Assembly (NCBI GenBank): GCA_910577445.1
Contig: CAJTMZ010000087.1
Coordinates: 1 to 17,112 of the forward strand
Direction: 5' to 3'
Length of the DNA: 17,112 bases
Source of the DNA: an uncultured Lachnospiraceae bacterium
Lineage (GTDB): Bacteria > Bacillota > Clostridia > Lachnospirales > Lachnospiraceae
Shown: positions 1-7,342 of the stretch, piece after piece
How the letters are laid out: every line of letters begins with the position of its first letter
Numbering within the stretch: position 1 is the first letter of the stretch
The notes under the pieces: model-generated
Told to the model about the DNA's origin: nothing
Databases searched by the model: none
What the model saw: the letters and a program-made list of their open reading frames with translations, nothing else
Position numbers and translations under genes: made by a program

Positions 1-161
1 GTAACGTTTTGAATGCCGATTACACGGCTGGTATTTTCAGCCACAACGGAGACAATCACGCTCATTCCAAAAACCCCGTGGGCGGCAAAGGTTTTTAAAT
101 CCGCCTGAATACCCGCGCCGCCGCTGCAGTCGGAGCCTGCAATACTTAATACTTTTTTCAT
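1..161 (-). CDS. thiD: Hydroxymethylpyrimidine/phosphomethylpyrimidine kinase, N-terminal part (gene runs off the left edge)
   Basis: The kinase phosphorylates 4-amino-5-hydroxymethyl-2-methylpyrimidine and then its monophosphate, giving the pyrimidine diphosphate used in thiamine phosphate synthesis; it is cytoplasmic and belongs to the ribokinase superfamily. The first 53 codons are visible. They contain the family's N-terminal signature: SIAGSD at residues 6-11, then SGGAGIQAD at about 14-22, followed by the usual LKTFAAHGVFGMSV stretch. The ATG is preceded by an AGAGAGG ribosome site about ten bases away. A TPP riboswitch and terminator lie directly upstream, which independently supports a thiamine role. 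The C-terminal four fifths and any downstream thi genes are outside the window. Confidence 0.93.
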   Translation of the reverse strand, partial: MKKVLSIAGSDCSGGAGIQADLKTFAAHGVFGMSVIVSVVAENTSRVIGIQNV

Positions 162-212
162 AAATTTACTACCTCTCTTTCGTTTGTTTTTATATCTGGT
201 TTTTTAGAACGC

Positions 213-244
213 AAAAAAAGCTCCCGAAAAATCAGAAGCTCTTT
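213..244 (-). terminator. Riboswitch-controlled terminator in the thiD leader
   Basis: On the minus strand a stem AGCTTC/GGGAGCT, extendable by AAA/TTT pairs around a bulged G, is followed by seven T residues. It stands between the TPP aptamer and the thiD start, the position expected for a ligand-controlled intrinsic terminator. Confidence 0.75.
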
Positions 245-301
245 CAAACGCCGTGTCTGCATTGTTGCCGGCTCATTTTGTGCATGGTTATGGCGTAAGA
301 A

Positions 302-384
302 ATTGCTTCCCTACGCCGGTATTAGCCGACAGGTCCAGAGGTCAGGTCTCACCTTTTTCAACTTGTTCAGTTCCCTCGCAAACG
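302..384 (-). promoter_or_regulatory. TPP (thiamine pyrophosphate) riboswitch aptamer
   Basis: Read on the minus strand, the segment holds a GAGGG 5' strand, a short P3-like hairpin, a TGAGA motif, then ACCTG, TCGGCTAATACCGGCG and the closing TAGGGAA. These match the conserved thi-box core (CTGAGA ... ACCTGA ... GG-TAAT-CC-GCG-AGGGA). UUGC and GCAA at the ends can form P1. It precedes thiD by about 140 bases, with a terminator between, so it should lower thiD transcription when TPP is abundant. The 5' boundary is estimated. Confidence 0.92.
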
Positions 385-387
385 TGT

Positions 388-416
388 ATTTTAAATATTC
401 AATTATCCTATCAGTA
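388..416 (-). promoter_or_regulatory. Candidate promoter for the thiD riboswitch transcript
   Basis: A TAAAAT -10 (388-393) stands 17 bases from a poor -35, TACTGA (411-416). The predicted start near 381 would coincide with the 5' end of the aptamer. It overlaps the stop codon of the upstream ATPase gene. The weak -35 keeps this tentative. Confidence 0.4.
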
Positions 417-2085
417 CATTTTTTCCCTCAAAGGCAAAGCCGTATTTCCTGATTTTCTCCGCCGGAATTCCTTTTTTCACAAGCTCCGTCCCGTACCGCT
501 TTTCCTCAATCTGAGCAAGCGCAGACCTTACGGTATCTTCAAGGCTTTTGTCTTTTCTTGGATTGTATACCTTAAATTCAATTATAAAGGCGTCAAGTCC
601 CGGCTTTTTGGGCGCCAACATAATATCATACCTGCCAAAGCCGCTTTCCCGGTTGGAGGTAATTGTATATCTGTCCGCCAAATCCACCATCAGACCCAAT
701 ACGAATCCATGATAAAAACGCTCTGGCTCCAACTGTCCCGAAGCCCGTTTTCCGGTATCAAAAAAGCTGAAAGTTTCATTGGCGACACGATTCATATATT
801 CATTCATGGCATCCAGGTCACCAAGAAGCAGCGCATCAAGAAATACGCCGTAAGCGTAAGTGTATTCCGAAAACCAGTCCTCAATCATCTGCTCGAACAC
901 TACCCTAACTTCCCTGTTCGTCAGCTTAAGGTCACATTCCGTTTTCCCGTCATTAATCTCGAAGCTCTCCAGTCTTAAATAGCCGCTGGCAAGTAACAGG
1001 CTCCATATGGCACTGGTTCTGTGGTTCATTTGATTAAACACAATCTGCTCGTCAATTATTGCGTGAAGCACTCCGCCATGAAGTAAATCCTCCATCGTTA
1101 TCTTTACCGCCGGCTCACCTTCCCTGATAAGCTTACCTGCAAGGCTGTTGGAACTGGTATTTGCCCAATACGGTCTGAATTCCCCTGTATCCAAAAAATT
1201 TATGATTGACCAGGGATTATAAATATCCTTCCATTTTCCGAATGTAAATCCATCATACCAATTCTTTATTTTCTTCCCGTATTCCTCATCATATCCGTAT
1301 TCCTCCAATGCCGCAAACACCTCTGCCTCTGTAAAGCCAAAAGCTGTTCCGTATTCATCAGATATTGATGTCACCACTTTAAGGTTATTTAAATCCGAAA
1401 AAATCGACTCTTTACTTATTCTTGTGATTCCTGTCATTATCGCCCGTTCTAAATACGGGTTTGTTTTAAATACGGAATGAAACATGCTTCTTATAAATGC
1501 CGTCATTTCATCCCAATATCCGTCCACATAAGCTTCCTGCATTGGCGTATCATATTCATCCAGAAGAATGATAACCTTTTTCCCATAATAGAGGCTTAAG
1601 TATTTTGACAAATGATAAATCGCCAGCGTAGCATGGGTATTGTCCATATTAAGCGATACCTGCCGGAAAAACTCCCTGTCCCTTTCCTCCAGAACATTGC
1701 TTTCAAGTAAAAAAGCATTATCCACATACAAATTTGAAAGCAACTGACATATCTTTTTTCTGGCTTCCTCATAATTGGTTTCTTTTACATTTGCAAAGGA
1801 AAGGCTGATAACCGGATAAGTCCCCTGCAAAACGCGGTATTTTTCTTCCTGCCAGATAGAAAGCCCCTCAAAAAGTCCGCCTTCCTTTTCATGCTTTACG
1901 GAAAAGAAATAATCCAGCATACTCATATTCAGAGTTTTCCCAAACCGCTGCGGCCTGGTGATAAGCGTCACGGCGTCCCCATTTTCCCACCATTTTCTGA
2001 TAAAATCAGTCTTATCAATGTAAAAATAATTATTTTCAATTACCTGTTTAAAGTCCTGATGACCAATTGCAACAGTTCTTGCCAC
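403..2085 (-). CDS. AAA-ATPase-like protein with C-terminal PD-(D/E)XK nuclease-type domain
   Basis: This 560-residue protein has the architecture of the large AAA-ATPase_like/PDDEXK_9 family (Pfam PF09820 plus PF08011) that is expanded in gut anaerobes and has no settled function. Residues 5-35 carry the family's DF..VIENNYFYIDKT start. A P-loop variant RPQRFGKT is at 44-51 and a Walker B VIILLDEYD at 171-179. The C-terminal nuclease-like motif is D487 followed by IIEFK at 501-505 (E503, K505). GTG at 2085 is preferred over an ATG at 2106 because a GGAGGA ribosome site lies inside the longer reading, about six bases before the GTG. Its promoter is visible upstream. It is AT-richer than the bce and sugar genes. 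No terminator follows it except the riboswitch terminator. Target and activity are unknown. Confidence 0.85.
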   Translation of the reverse strand: MARTVAIGHQDFKQVIENNYFYIDKTDFIRKWWENGDAVTLITRPQRFGKTLNMSMLDYFFSVKHEKEGGLFEGLSIWQEEKYRVLQGTYPVISLSFANVKETNYEEARKKICQLLSNLYVDNAFLLESNVLEERDREFFRQVSLNMDNTHATLAIYHLSKYLSLYYGKKVIILLDEYDTPMQEAYVDGYWDEMTAFIRSMFHSVFKTNPYLERAIMTGITRISKESIFSDLNNLKVVTSISDEYGTAFGFTEAEVFAALEEYGYDEEYGKKIKNWYDGFTFGKWKDIYNPWSIINFLDTGEFRPYWANTSSNSLAGKLIREGEPAVKITMEDLLHGGVLHAIIDEQIVFNQMNHRTSAIWSLLLASGYLRLESFEINDGKTECDLKLTNREVRVVFEQMIEDWFSEYTYAYGVFLDALLLGDLDAMNEYMNRVANETFSFFDTGKRASGQLEPERFYHGFVLGLMVDLADRYTITSNRESGFGRYDIMLAPKKPGLDAFIIEFKVYNPRKDKSLEDTVRSALAQIEEKRYGTELVKKGIPAEKIRKYGFAFEGKNVLIG

Positions 2086-2121
2086 TATATTCCTCCATTT
2101 TCTCAACTGAATTGTATTCTC

Positions 2122-2150
2122 ATTCTACCCCTTATTTTATCTTAGCACAA
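2122..2150 (-). promoter_or_regulatory. Sigma-A-type promoter of the AAA-ATPase/nuclease gene
   Basis: Minus-strand TTGTGC (2145-2150), a 17-base spacer and TAGAAT (2122-2127). The predicted start near 2115 gives a leader of about 30 bases before the GTG codon. Confidence 0.65.
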
Positions 2151-2227
2151 GCTGTTTTCCTTATTCATAAACTTCATTTTGTTGCTCTTTTCATCAGAAT
2201 ATAAACCTGATAGAATAACAGGGTAGA

Positions 2228-2255
2228 TTGACGTCGAAATGTTAACGGAAATAAA
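2228..2255 (+). promoter_or_regulatory. Candidate promoter of the DUF1016 gene
   Basis: TTGACG (2228-2233), a 16-base spacer and AATAAA (2250-2255), about 27 bases before the ATG. The -35 is good and the -10 is mediocre. It is divergent from the promoter at 2122-2150. Confidence 0.4.
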
Positions 2256-2282
2256 AGCAATTTAAACTATGGAGTATAAAAA

Positions 2283-3410
2283 ATGGATGAGTTTTTAAAA
2301 TATGGTGACGCAGTAACTATCATAAAACGCGCCATAGAACAGAGTCGGTACAGAGCGGCTGTTTCCAGTAATTCCGAGATGCTCTCACTATATTATGGCA
2401 TTGGCAGATATGTATCGGCAAATACACGAAATGGCACATGGGGAACGGACGCAATTCACAATATATCAATGCAACTTCAGAAAGAATTACCCGGATTACG
2501 TGGTTATTCAGAAACTAATATTAAATACATGCGACTTTTTTATGAAAACTGGTGTCCTTTTGTAAATCGTCAGCCGACGGCTGACAATTTAGAAGTAGAT
2601 GGGCAGATGCTACTTTTAAAAACCCGTCAGTCAATGGCTGACGATTTAAACTGGAATGAATTCCTTTCTCTAAGTTTTTCTCACCATATAGAAATTATAA
2701 CAAAAACAACAACAATAGAGGAACGCCGTTTCTATATCCATGAATGCAGCGTACACGCATGGAGTAAATATACTCTGCGAGATTATATCCGTTCGAATCT
2801 TTATCAAAACAGAACGTCTCTCCCAAATAACTTTGACCATGCTCTCACTGACACACAATATGCAATAAAAGCGACAAAATCATTCAAGGAGAATTACCTG
2901 CTGGACTTCATCAATATAGAGAATCTTGGTGAGGAAGACGAAGATATTGACGAACGTGTTATAGAAAATCAGATTGTCAAAAATATCAGGGACTTTCTTA
3001 TCCGCTTCGGCACCGATTTTGTTTTTATGGGCAACCAGTACAGAATTGAAATGGCCGGAGAAGAAATGTTTATCGACCTTTTATTCCTTAACAGAGAATT
3101 AAATTGTCTGGTCGCGTTGGAACTAAAAACAGGAAAATTTAAAGCTTCCTATCTGGGGCAGTTAAGCTCTTACCTGTCGGTATTGGATGATACGGTAAAG
3201 AAGCCCCATGAAAACCCATCTATTGGAATTATTCTCTGTAAAGACATGAACAGGTCATTTGTTGATTACGTAATAAGAGATTATGATAAACCGCTTGGTG
3301 TTGCAACCTATAGAACAACGAAAGATATGCCGGACAGGCTCAAACAGGCCCTGCCAGATGCCGAAGTCTTGAAAAAACTGCTCGAAACACAAGATATGAC
3401 TCCCGATTGA
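2283..3410 (+). CDS. YhcG/DUF1016-family PD-(D/E)XK nuclease-domain protein
   Basis: A 375-residue protein of the YhcG (DUF1016, PF06250 with an N-terminal YhcG_N helical domain) family, seen widely beside restriction-modification and other accessory loci; its biochemical role is not established. The N-terminal part has LYYGIGRYV (36-44), GTDAIHNIS.QLQKELPGLRG (54-74) and YSETNIKYMRLFYE (75-88), typical of the family. The C-terminal part holds the nuclease-fold residues D265 (in MFIDLLFLN), E280 and K282 (in LVALELK), and Q293. A GGAG box lies eight bases before the ATG. Residues 95-122 carry a repeated RQxxAD-(N/D)-L motif. It is the only plus-strand gene here, diverges from the ATPase/nuclease gene and converges on bceB. 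Its AT-rich composition matches the former. Confidence 0.87.
   Translation: MDEFLKYGDAVTIIKRAIEQSRYRAAVSSNSEMLSLYYGIGRYVSANTRNGTWGTDAIHNISMQLQKELPGLRGYSETNIKYMRLFYENWCPFVNRQPTADNLEVDGQMLLLKTRQSMADDLNWNEFLSLSFSHHIEIITKTTTIEERRFYIHECSVHAWSKYTLRDYIRSNLYQNRTSLPNNFDHALTDTQYAIKATKSFKENYLLDFINIENLGEEDEDIDERVIENQIVKNIRDFLIRFGTDFVFMGNQYRIEMAGEEMFIDLLFLNRELNCLVALELKTGKFKASYLGQLSSYLSVLDDTVKKPHENPSIGIILCKDMNRSFVDYVIRDYDKPLGVATYRTTKDMPDRLKQALPDAEVLKKLLETQDMTPD
2568..2648 (+). repeat. Two imperfect dyad repeats inside the DUF1016 gene, 57 bases apart
   Basis: At 2569-2585 GTCAGCC-GAC-GGCTGAC is a perfect hairpin. At 2625-2643 CGTCAG-N7-CTGACG repeats it in the same reading frame (19 codons later). Both encode RQxxAD(N/D)L and are followed by GATTTA or AATTTA. 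Confidence 0.7.
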
Positions 3411-3431
3411 AGCGGGTTTTCCGCTTCAATC
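3405..3431. terminator. Hairpin between convergent genes
   Basis: GATTGAAGCGG (3405-3415), loop GTTTT and CCGCTTCAATC (3421-3431) form a perfect 11-bp stem that includes the DUF1016 stop codon. It lies 18 bases from the bceB stop. There is no long T-run on either side, so termination efficiency is uncertain; the position suits a bidirectional terminator. Confidence 0.6.
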
Positions 3432-3448
3432 TTCAAAGTCTTTCCTTT

Positions 3449-5377
3449 TCACTCCACCGGCAGCACATTCCTCCTCATACTGCTATAAGCCATCGCGATA
3501 TAAACAAGATAAACCAGAAAAAACATCCCCAGCGTAATTCCCAGTATCGCAACCGGGTGGCTTGCTCCCACCATAACTCCCGCCTCCACGTTTTCTCCCA
3601 TATTCAAAATAAAGGGAATGCTGATGAAAAGAGGCGGAATTGCGGGCATAGCGTAATAAATTGCAAATTGCCTCCGCAGTATCTTCTCCATCCTGCCGCG
3701 GTTCATTCCCAGCTTGCGGAGCAGCACAAACTGGCTGCGGTAATGTCCTGCCTCGGAAAGCTGCTGAATGGTCAATATGGCAGCCGCCGTCATTGTAAGT
3801 ATCAGTGCCAGATAACAGAGCGGAAAAACCATGGCTGCCGTGGCGGCGGCGCATTCCTTTTCAATTTGTGTTTTTATATAAAGGGTATCGTATTCTCCGT
3901 GTTCGTTGATTTCCTCAAGCCCCTTAGCCTGCGCTTCGCTTACCGGCGCCTTTGTCATTGCGGCGTAATTACGATGCGCTGCCGGGAGATTTTGCGCCGC
4001 TTCGTCAGGCACAACCAAAAGAAAGCCCCTGCCGTTGCCCTCCCAGGCATACTGGTTAAAATCCTCTGCCCGGATGCCGCCCGGACGAAAAGTATTCCCC
4101 CCGACCGTTATTGTCTCCTCATAATTCTCCAGCAAATCCTTTAAATACGGCTGACAGTGAATCAGATATTCCCCGGGATTAAGGAAAACCTCCGGGTAGC
4201 CCAGCATTTTACGGAGGATGGCGTAATCGCTGTATTTCATCACGGTATCACAGTCATAATTACGGTAATAGTCTGCGTTTTCCTCCACATAATCCATCAC
4301 CTGCATATTTTCGCCCTGCCAGACAAAATAGCTGTGGGATGTTGTGAGGGGAATATTTTTTTCGATATATTCCCTGTAATCGTCAGCGTCCCGCCCTTTT
4401 TCTCCAATACCGATAAATAAATCGAAACAACTCGTCTGCCTTGCACGGTTTTCAAGTATTCCCTTAATTATCAGGCCCATTCCCTGTGAAGCAAGTACGG
4501 CGGTAAAAAGAAGCGAGATAGTCGCCATCAGCACTCCCATGGTCGCCAGTTTGGCCGACAGCGTGCGGAAAACCATAAGGTTCTCTTTCTGATACTTTTT
4601 CTTCGGACGTTTTTCAAAAAAGGCGGGCACACCGGAAGAAAAGCTTGCAAAAAAGCCATATAAAAACACAATAACGCACGCCGCCCCTATAAGTCCGAAC
4701 CAAAAATTCCTGGCCATGAGAAACAGGGTTCCCACTACGCCAAACACAATGGAAACGGTAAAAACGCGCCTGCGGTTTTTGCTTTTGGAAATAACCTCCT
4801 TCTCATTTTTCCGTTCAAAATAAATTAAGTCATAAATCTTCATTTTTCGGATTCGTCTCCGGCTTTTCATCTGGGCAAGCAGATAGATAAGAAGGAAATA
4901 AAAAAGTGTAAGCGCAACCGCTTTGAGAGAAAAGGAAAAAGAAAAGTGATATCTTATCCCAAACATCGCCAGTATAACAGCGCGCAGCGCCTGATAAATC
5001 AGATTCCCCGAAAGAATCCCAAACACAAGACAGACGGCTCCCACCGCCAGATTTTCCAGAAAAAACAGCCGGGCCACCTGATTGTTTTCAAGTCCAATCA
5101 GCACATAGGTTCCGAACTCCCGGCTCCGTCTGGCAAACATAAATCCGGTGGTATACTGCACCAGCCATCCGATAATGCACACAATCACAATACTTGCCAT
5201 TGCGATTGTAAGGGGAAGGGACTCCATCTGCTCGCACAAAGCAAGCAGCTCCCTTGAAAAAATCAGGCCGTTAAAGGCGTATATCAGCGCTACCGCCATA
5301 ACCATTGTGACAAAGTAAACCAGATAATCTCCGGCCTGACGTCTGGCGTTGCGCAAAGATAATTCAGATAACGTCAC
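3449..5377 (-). CDS. bceB: BceB-type ABC transporter permease (antimicrobial-peptide detoxification)
   Basis: This 642-residue permease of the FtsX/MacB-like BceB family forms, with the ATPase encoded just before it, a complex that protects against cell-wall peptide antibiotics such as bacitracin or lantibiotics and relays flux to the partner kinase. Seen here: a first membrane segment at about 20-42, further hydrophobic segments in the N-terminal half, an extracellular region of roughly 200 residues between about 300 and 510, and three C-terminal hydrophobic segments typical of FtsX. GTG at 5377 is chosen because GGGAGGTGAT lies four bases before it; a longer ATG reading would bury that site. 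It overlaps the bceA end by 14 bases, suggesting translational coupling. The specific peptide substrate cannot be read from sequence. Confidence 0.87.
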   Translation of the reverse strand: MTLSELSLRNARRQAGDYLVYFVTMVMAVALIYAFNGLIFSRELLALCEQMESLPLTIAMASIVIVCIIGWLVQYTTGFMFARRSREFGTYVLIGLENNQVARLFFLENLAVGAVCLVFGILSGNLIYQALRAVILAMFGIRYHFSFSFSLKAVALTLFYFLLIYLLAQMKSRRRIRKMKIYDLIYFERKNEKEVISKSKNRRRVFTVSIVFGVVGTLFLMARNFWFGLIGAACVIVFLYGFFASFSSGVPAFFEKRPKKKYQKENLMVFRTLSAKLATMGVLMATISLLFTAVLASQGMGLIIKGILENRARQTSCFDLFIGIGEKGRDADDYREYIEKNIPLTTSHSYFVWQGENMQVMDYVEENADYYRNYDCDTVMKYSDYAILRKMLGYPEVFLNPGEYLIHCQPYLKDLLENYEETITVGGNTFRPGGIRAEDFNQYAWEGNGRGFLLVVPDEAAQNLPAAHRNYAAMTKAPVSEAQAKGLEEINEHGEYDTLYIKTQIEKECAAATAAMVFPLCYLALILTMTAAAILTIQQLSEAGHYRSQFVLLRKLGMNRGRMEKILRRQFAIYYAMPAIPPLFISIPFILNMGENVEAGVMVGASHPVAILGITLGMFFLVYLVYIAMAYSSMRRNVLPVE

Positions 5378-6107
5378 TGATATCACCTCCCAGCAAAGCC
5401 AGCACATCCAGGATTTCATGGTAAAAAGCCGGCCGGGGGCGTCCCCCTTTTATCAGCTCGTTAAAAACGCGCCCGTCTTTTAAAAACAGCACCCGGGAGG
5501 CATAGCTGGCGCTGTACGCGTCGTGAGTAACCATAATAATTGTAGCTTCCAATTCCTGATTCATCTGTGTCATAATTTCCAGAAGATTTTTGGATGCCTT
5601 CGAATCCAGTGCGCCTGTGGGCTCGTCGGCCAGTATAAGCGACTGTCCGGCCACCAAAGCTCTTGCGCATGCCGCACGCTGCTTTTGTCCCCCCGATACC
5701 TGATAGGGAAACTTTTCCAGAATATCCGTGATACCAAGCTGCCCCTGCCGCTGCACCTTATCGGCGTCGCGGTAATTTAGCGAAAGCGCAAGCCCGATGT
5801 TTTCTTCTATGGTCAATGTATCTAACAGGTTAAAATCCTGAAACACAAATCCCAGCCTCTCTCTTCTGAAACGGGCCAGCTCGCCCGCGGGAAGCTCCGC
5901 TATGTTTTCCCCGTCCAGAAATATATTCCCGGCGCTGACCGTGTCAATGGTGGAAATGCAGTTAAGCAACGTGGTTTTTCCGCTTCCCGACGCGCCCATC
6001 ACCGCCATAAATTCTCCGTCCGCCACATCAAAGCTGACCCGGTCCAGGGCTTTGGTGACGTTGTTCCGGCTTCCGTAATACTTTTCAATATTTTGCACCT
6101 GTAACAT
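5364..6107 (-). CDS. bceA: BceA-type ABC transporter ATP-binding protein
   Basis: A 247-residue cytoplasmic ATPase that powers the BceB-type permease. All nucleotide-binding motifs are intact: Walker A GASGSGKTT (38-46), Q90 in the Q-loop FQDFNLLD, signature VSGGQKQR (137-144), Walker B LILADEP (157-163) with catalytic E162, D-loop ALDS, and switch H195 in MVTHD. Length and motif spacing match the LolD/BceA subfamily. The ATG has a GGAG site about ten bases upstream, within an unusual repeat-bearing spacer. It lies 209 bases after the kinase gene, with a BceR-like box at the far side of that gap, so it is probably expressed from a regulated promoter as well as by readthrough. Confidence 0.9.
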   Translation of the reverse strand: MLQVQNIEKYYGSRNNVTKALDRVSFDVADGEFMAVMGASGSGKTTLLNCISTIDTVSAGNIFLDGENIAELPAGELARFRRERLGFVFQDFNLLDTLTIEENIGLALSLNYRDADKVQRQGQLGITDILEKFPYQVSGGQKQRAACARALVAGQSLILADEPTGALDSKASKNLLEIMTQMNQELEATIIMVTHDAYSASYASRVLFLKDGRVFNELIKGGRPRPAFYHEILDVLALLGGDISDVI

Positions 6108-6112
6108 AAAGT

Positions 6113-6316
6113 TTAATCTCCATTCCAGTACCGCATCTGTGCTTCCAGCGCATCCTGTCTGGAACGGTTTTCAGCCGCCTTTCGTCTGCAAACCGTTCCG
6201 TGCACTGTCCGCACTGATGCTGTTTTCCAGTACCGCATCTGTGCTTCCACGCGGCTTATGAAATTCAGGATACACAAAATGCGGCGGCCGTGGTAGCGAA
6301 TTGATATTGATTTTTC
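6113..6316 (-). other. Kinase-to-bceA spacer: open frame without a convincing start, carrying repeats
   Basis: Directly after the kinase TAA, the same reading frame stays open for about 67 codons until a TAA six bases before the bceA ATG. The only ATG-started part is 6113-6238, 41 codons, beginning MRYWKTASVR and ending EAQMRYWNGD. It has no recognisable ribosome site and no family I know. The RNA or DNA repeats may be the functional element rather than a peptide. Confidence 0.35.
6123..6249. repeat. Identical 25-bp direct repeats flanking a 10-bp inverted repeat
   Basis: Bases 6123-6147 and 6225-6249 are identical (beginning TTCCAGTACC, ending TGTGCTTCCA), 102 bases apart, that is exactly 34 codons. 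Between them GGAACGGTTT (6161-6170) and AAACCGTTCC (6190-6199) form a perfect inverted repeat with a 19-base loop. This could be a small dispersed repeat element or a leader structure for bceAB. Confidence 0.8.
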
Positions 6317-6330
6317 TTACAGTTTTGTAA
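6317..6330 (-). promoter_or_regulatory. BceR-like operator box upstream of bceAB
   Basis: TTACA-GTTT-TGTAA is a perfect match to the TnACA-N4-TGTAA consensus described for BceR-like regulators in Bacillus. It overlaps the last codons and the stop of the kinase gene and lies 210 bases before bceA. No clear -35/-10 pair was found just downstream of it. Confidence 0.6.
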
Positions 6331-7342
6331 GGTTTTCCTTTGCCGGAAAAGTCAGGCTTACTTCCGTTCCCATACCTTCAGTGGAAGCGATTTTTAAATC
6401 CATCTGCAAAAAAGCAGTCAGTCTGCAGCAAAGATAAAGCCCCATACCGGTGGAGCCGCCCCGGGCGCGTCCGTTTTTTCCGGTAAATCCCCTGTCAAAA
6501 ACCCTTGGCAGTTCGTGGGCCGGAATACCGATTCCGTTATCCTTTATGGAGAGCCGTACCTGCTTTCCCAGCGTCATTGCAGTCAGAGAAATTACCGGCT
6601 CCTCTCCGTGATAACGGGCGGCGTTCTGCAGTATTTGTCCTATAATAAAAGACGCCCATTTTGCATCGGTGTAAACCGGATATCCGGATTCCCGGCTTTC
6701 TAACCCCTCCGTCTCTATGCGCACTCCCTGCCCGATTAAAAGCGTCTGGTGGTTTTTGATGGCGTCCGATACAATCTGATGAAGGCTGCACTGTCTGATA
6801 AGGCAGTCCTTTTCCGGACTTTCCGCACGGGCATAAAAAAGAGCCCTCTCTACATGGGCTTCAATCTGGCCAAGCTCACGGAGCAGCTTATCTTTGTTTT
6901 CACCACCCATATTCCTGCATATGAGAGTGGCTGCGGTAATCGGCGTTTTTATCTCGTGCACCCAGCTTTCCACATATTCCCGGTATTCCCTCCCGGCAGC
7001 CTGAGCGTCCGAAACGGTCTCAATCATCGACTTCCCGCTGCGACTAAAAAGGGCAAAAAGAGCACGCTCAAAGGCGTCCTTTGGCGGCGGAGCGCATTCC
7101 CCGAACAGGTATTTTTCATTCAGGCCATCCATCACGGCGTTCAGCTCTTTCAGACGCCTTTGGCACTTTCTGTAGTCATAGACCTGCGTCAGGGTAAAAT
7201 ACACTAAAGCCGCAATCAGCAAAAGCGCGGCCACGCCGGGAGCCGTTCCTGTGGCAAGCAAAAACGACAGGGCAGTCAGCATGAAAATCCCCTGCAAAAC
7301 AATGCGCCTGAAACGGTCTGACAAAAATGCTTTCAACGTCAT
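6317..7342 (-). CDS. bceS: BceS-like intramembrane-sensing histidine kinase
   Basis: A 341-residue membrane kinase. Two N-terminal hydrophobic segments (about 14-30 and 36-54) are separated by only a few residues, so there is almost no extracellular sensor, as in kinases that sense through a partner BceAB transporter. The phospho-accepting H129 sits in ESWVHEIKTP. The N-box asparagine is N240 in ILQNAARYH, the G1 box DNGIGIP is at 268-274, and the G2 region GGSTGMGLYLC is at 295-305. ATG overlaps the regulator stop as ATGA, typical of coupled two-component genes. The last codons form a TTACA-N4-TGTAA box. Confidence 0.9.
   Translation of the reverse strand: MTLKAFLSDRFRRIVLQGIFMLTALSFLLATGTAPGVAALLLIAALVYFTLTQVYDYRKCQRRLKELNAVMDGLNEKYLFGECAPPPKDAFERALFALFSRSGKSMIETVSDAQAAGREYREYVESWVHEIKTPITAATLICRNMGGENKDKLLRELGQIEAHVERALFYARAESPEKDCLIRQCSLHQIVSDAIKNHQTLLIGQGVRIETEGLESRESGYPVYTDAKWASFIIGQILQNAARYHGEEPVISLTAMTLGKQVRLSIKDNGIGIPAHELPRVFDRGFTGKNGRARGGSTGMGLYLCCRLTAFLQMDLKIASTEGMGTEVSLTFPAKENLTKL

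Noticed and set aside
253..978. Long plus-strand open frame of 241 codons
   Set aside because: It lies antisense to the ATPase/nuclease gene and the riboswitch, has no ribosome site and resembles no protein family; it is a shadow frame.
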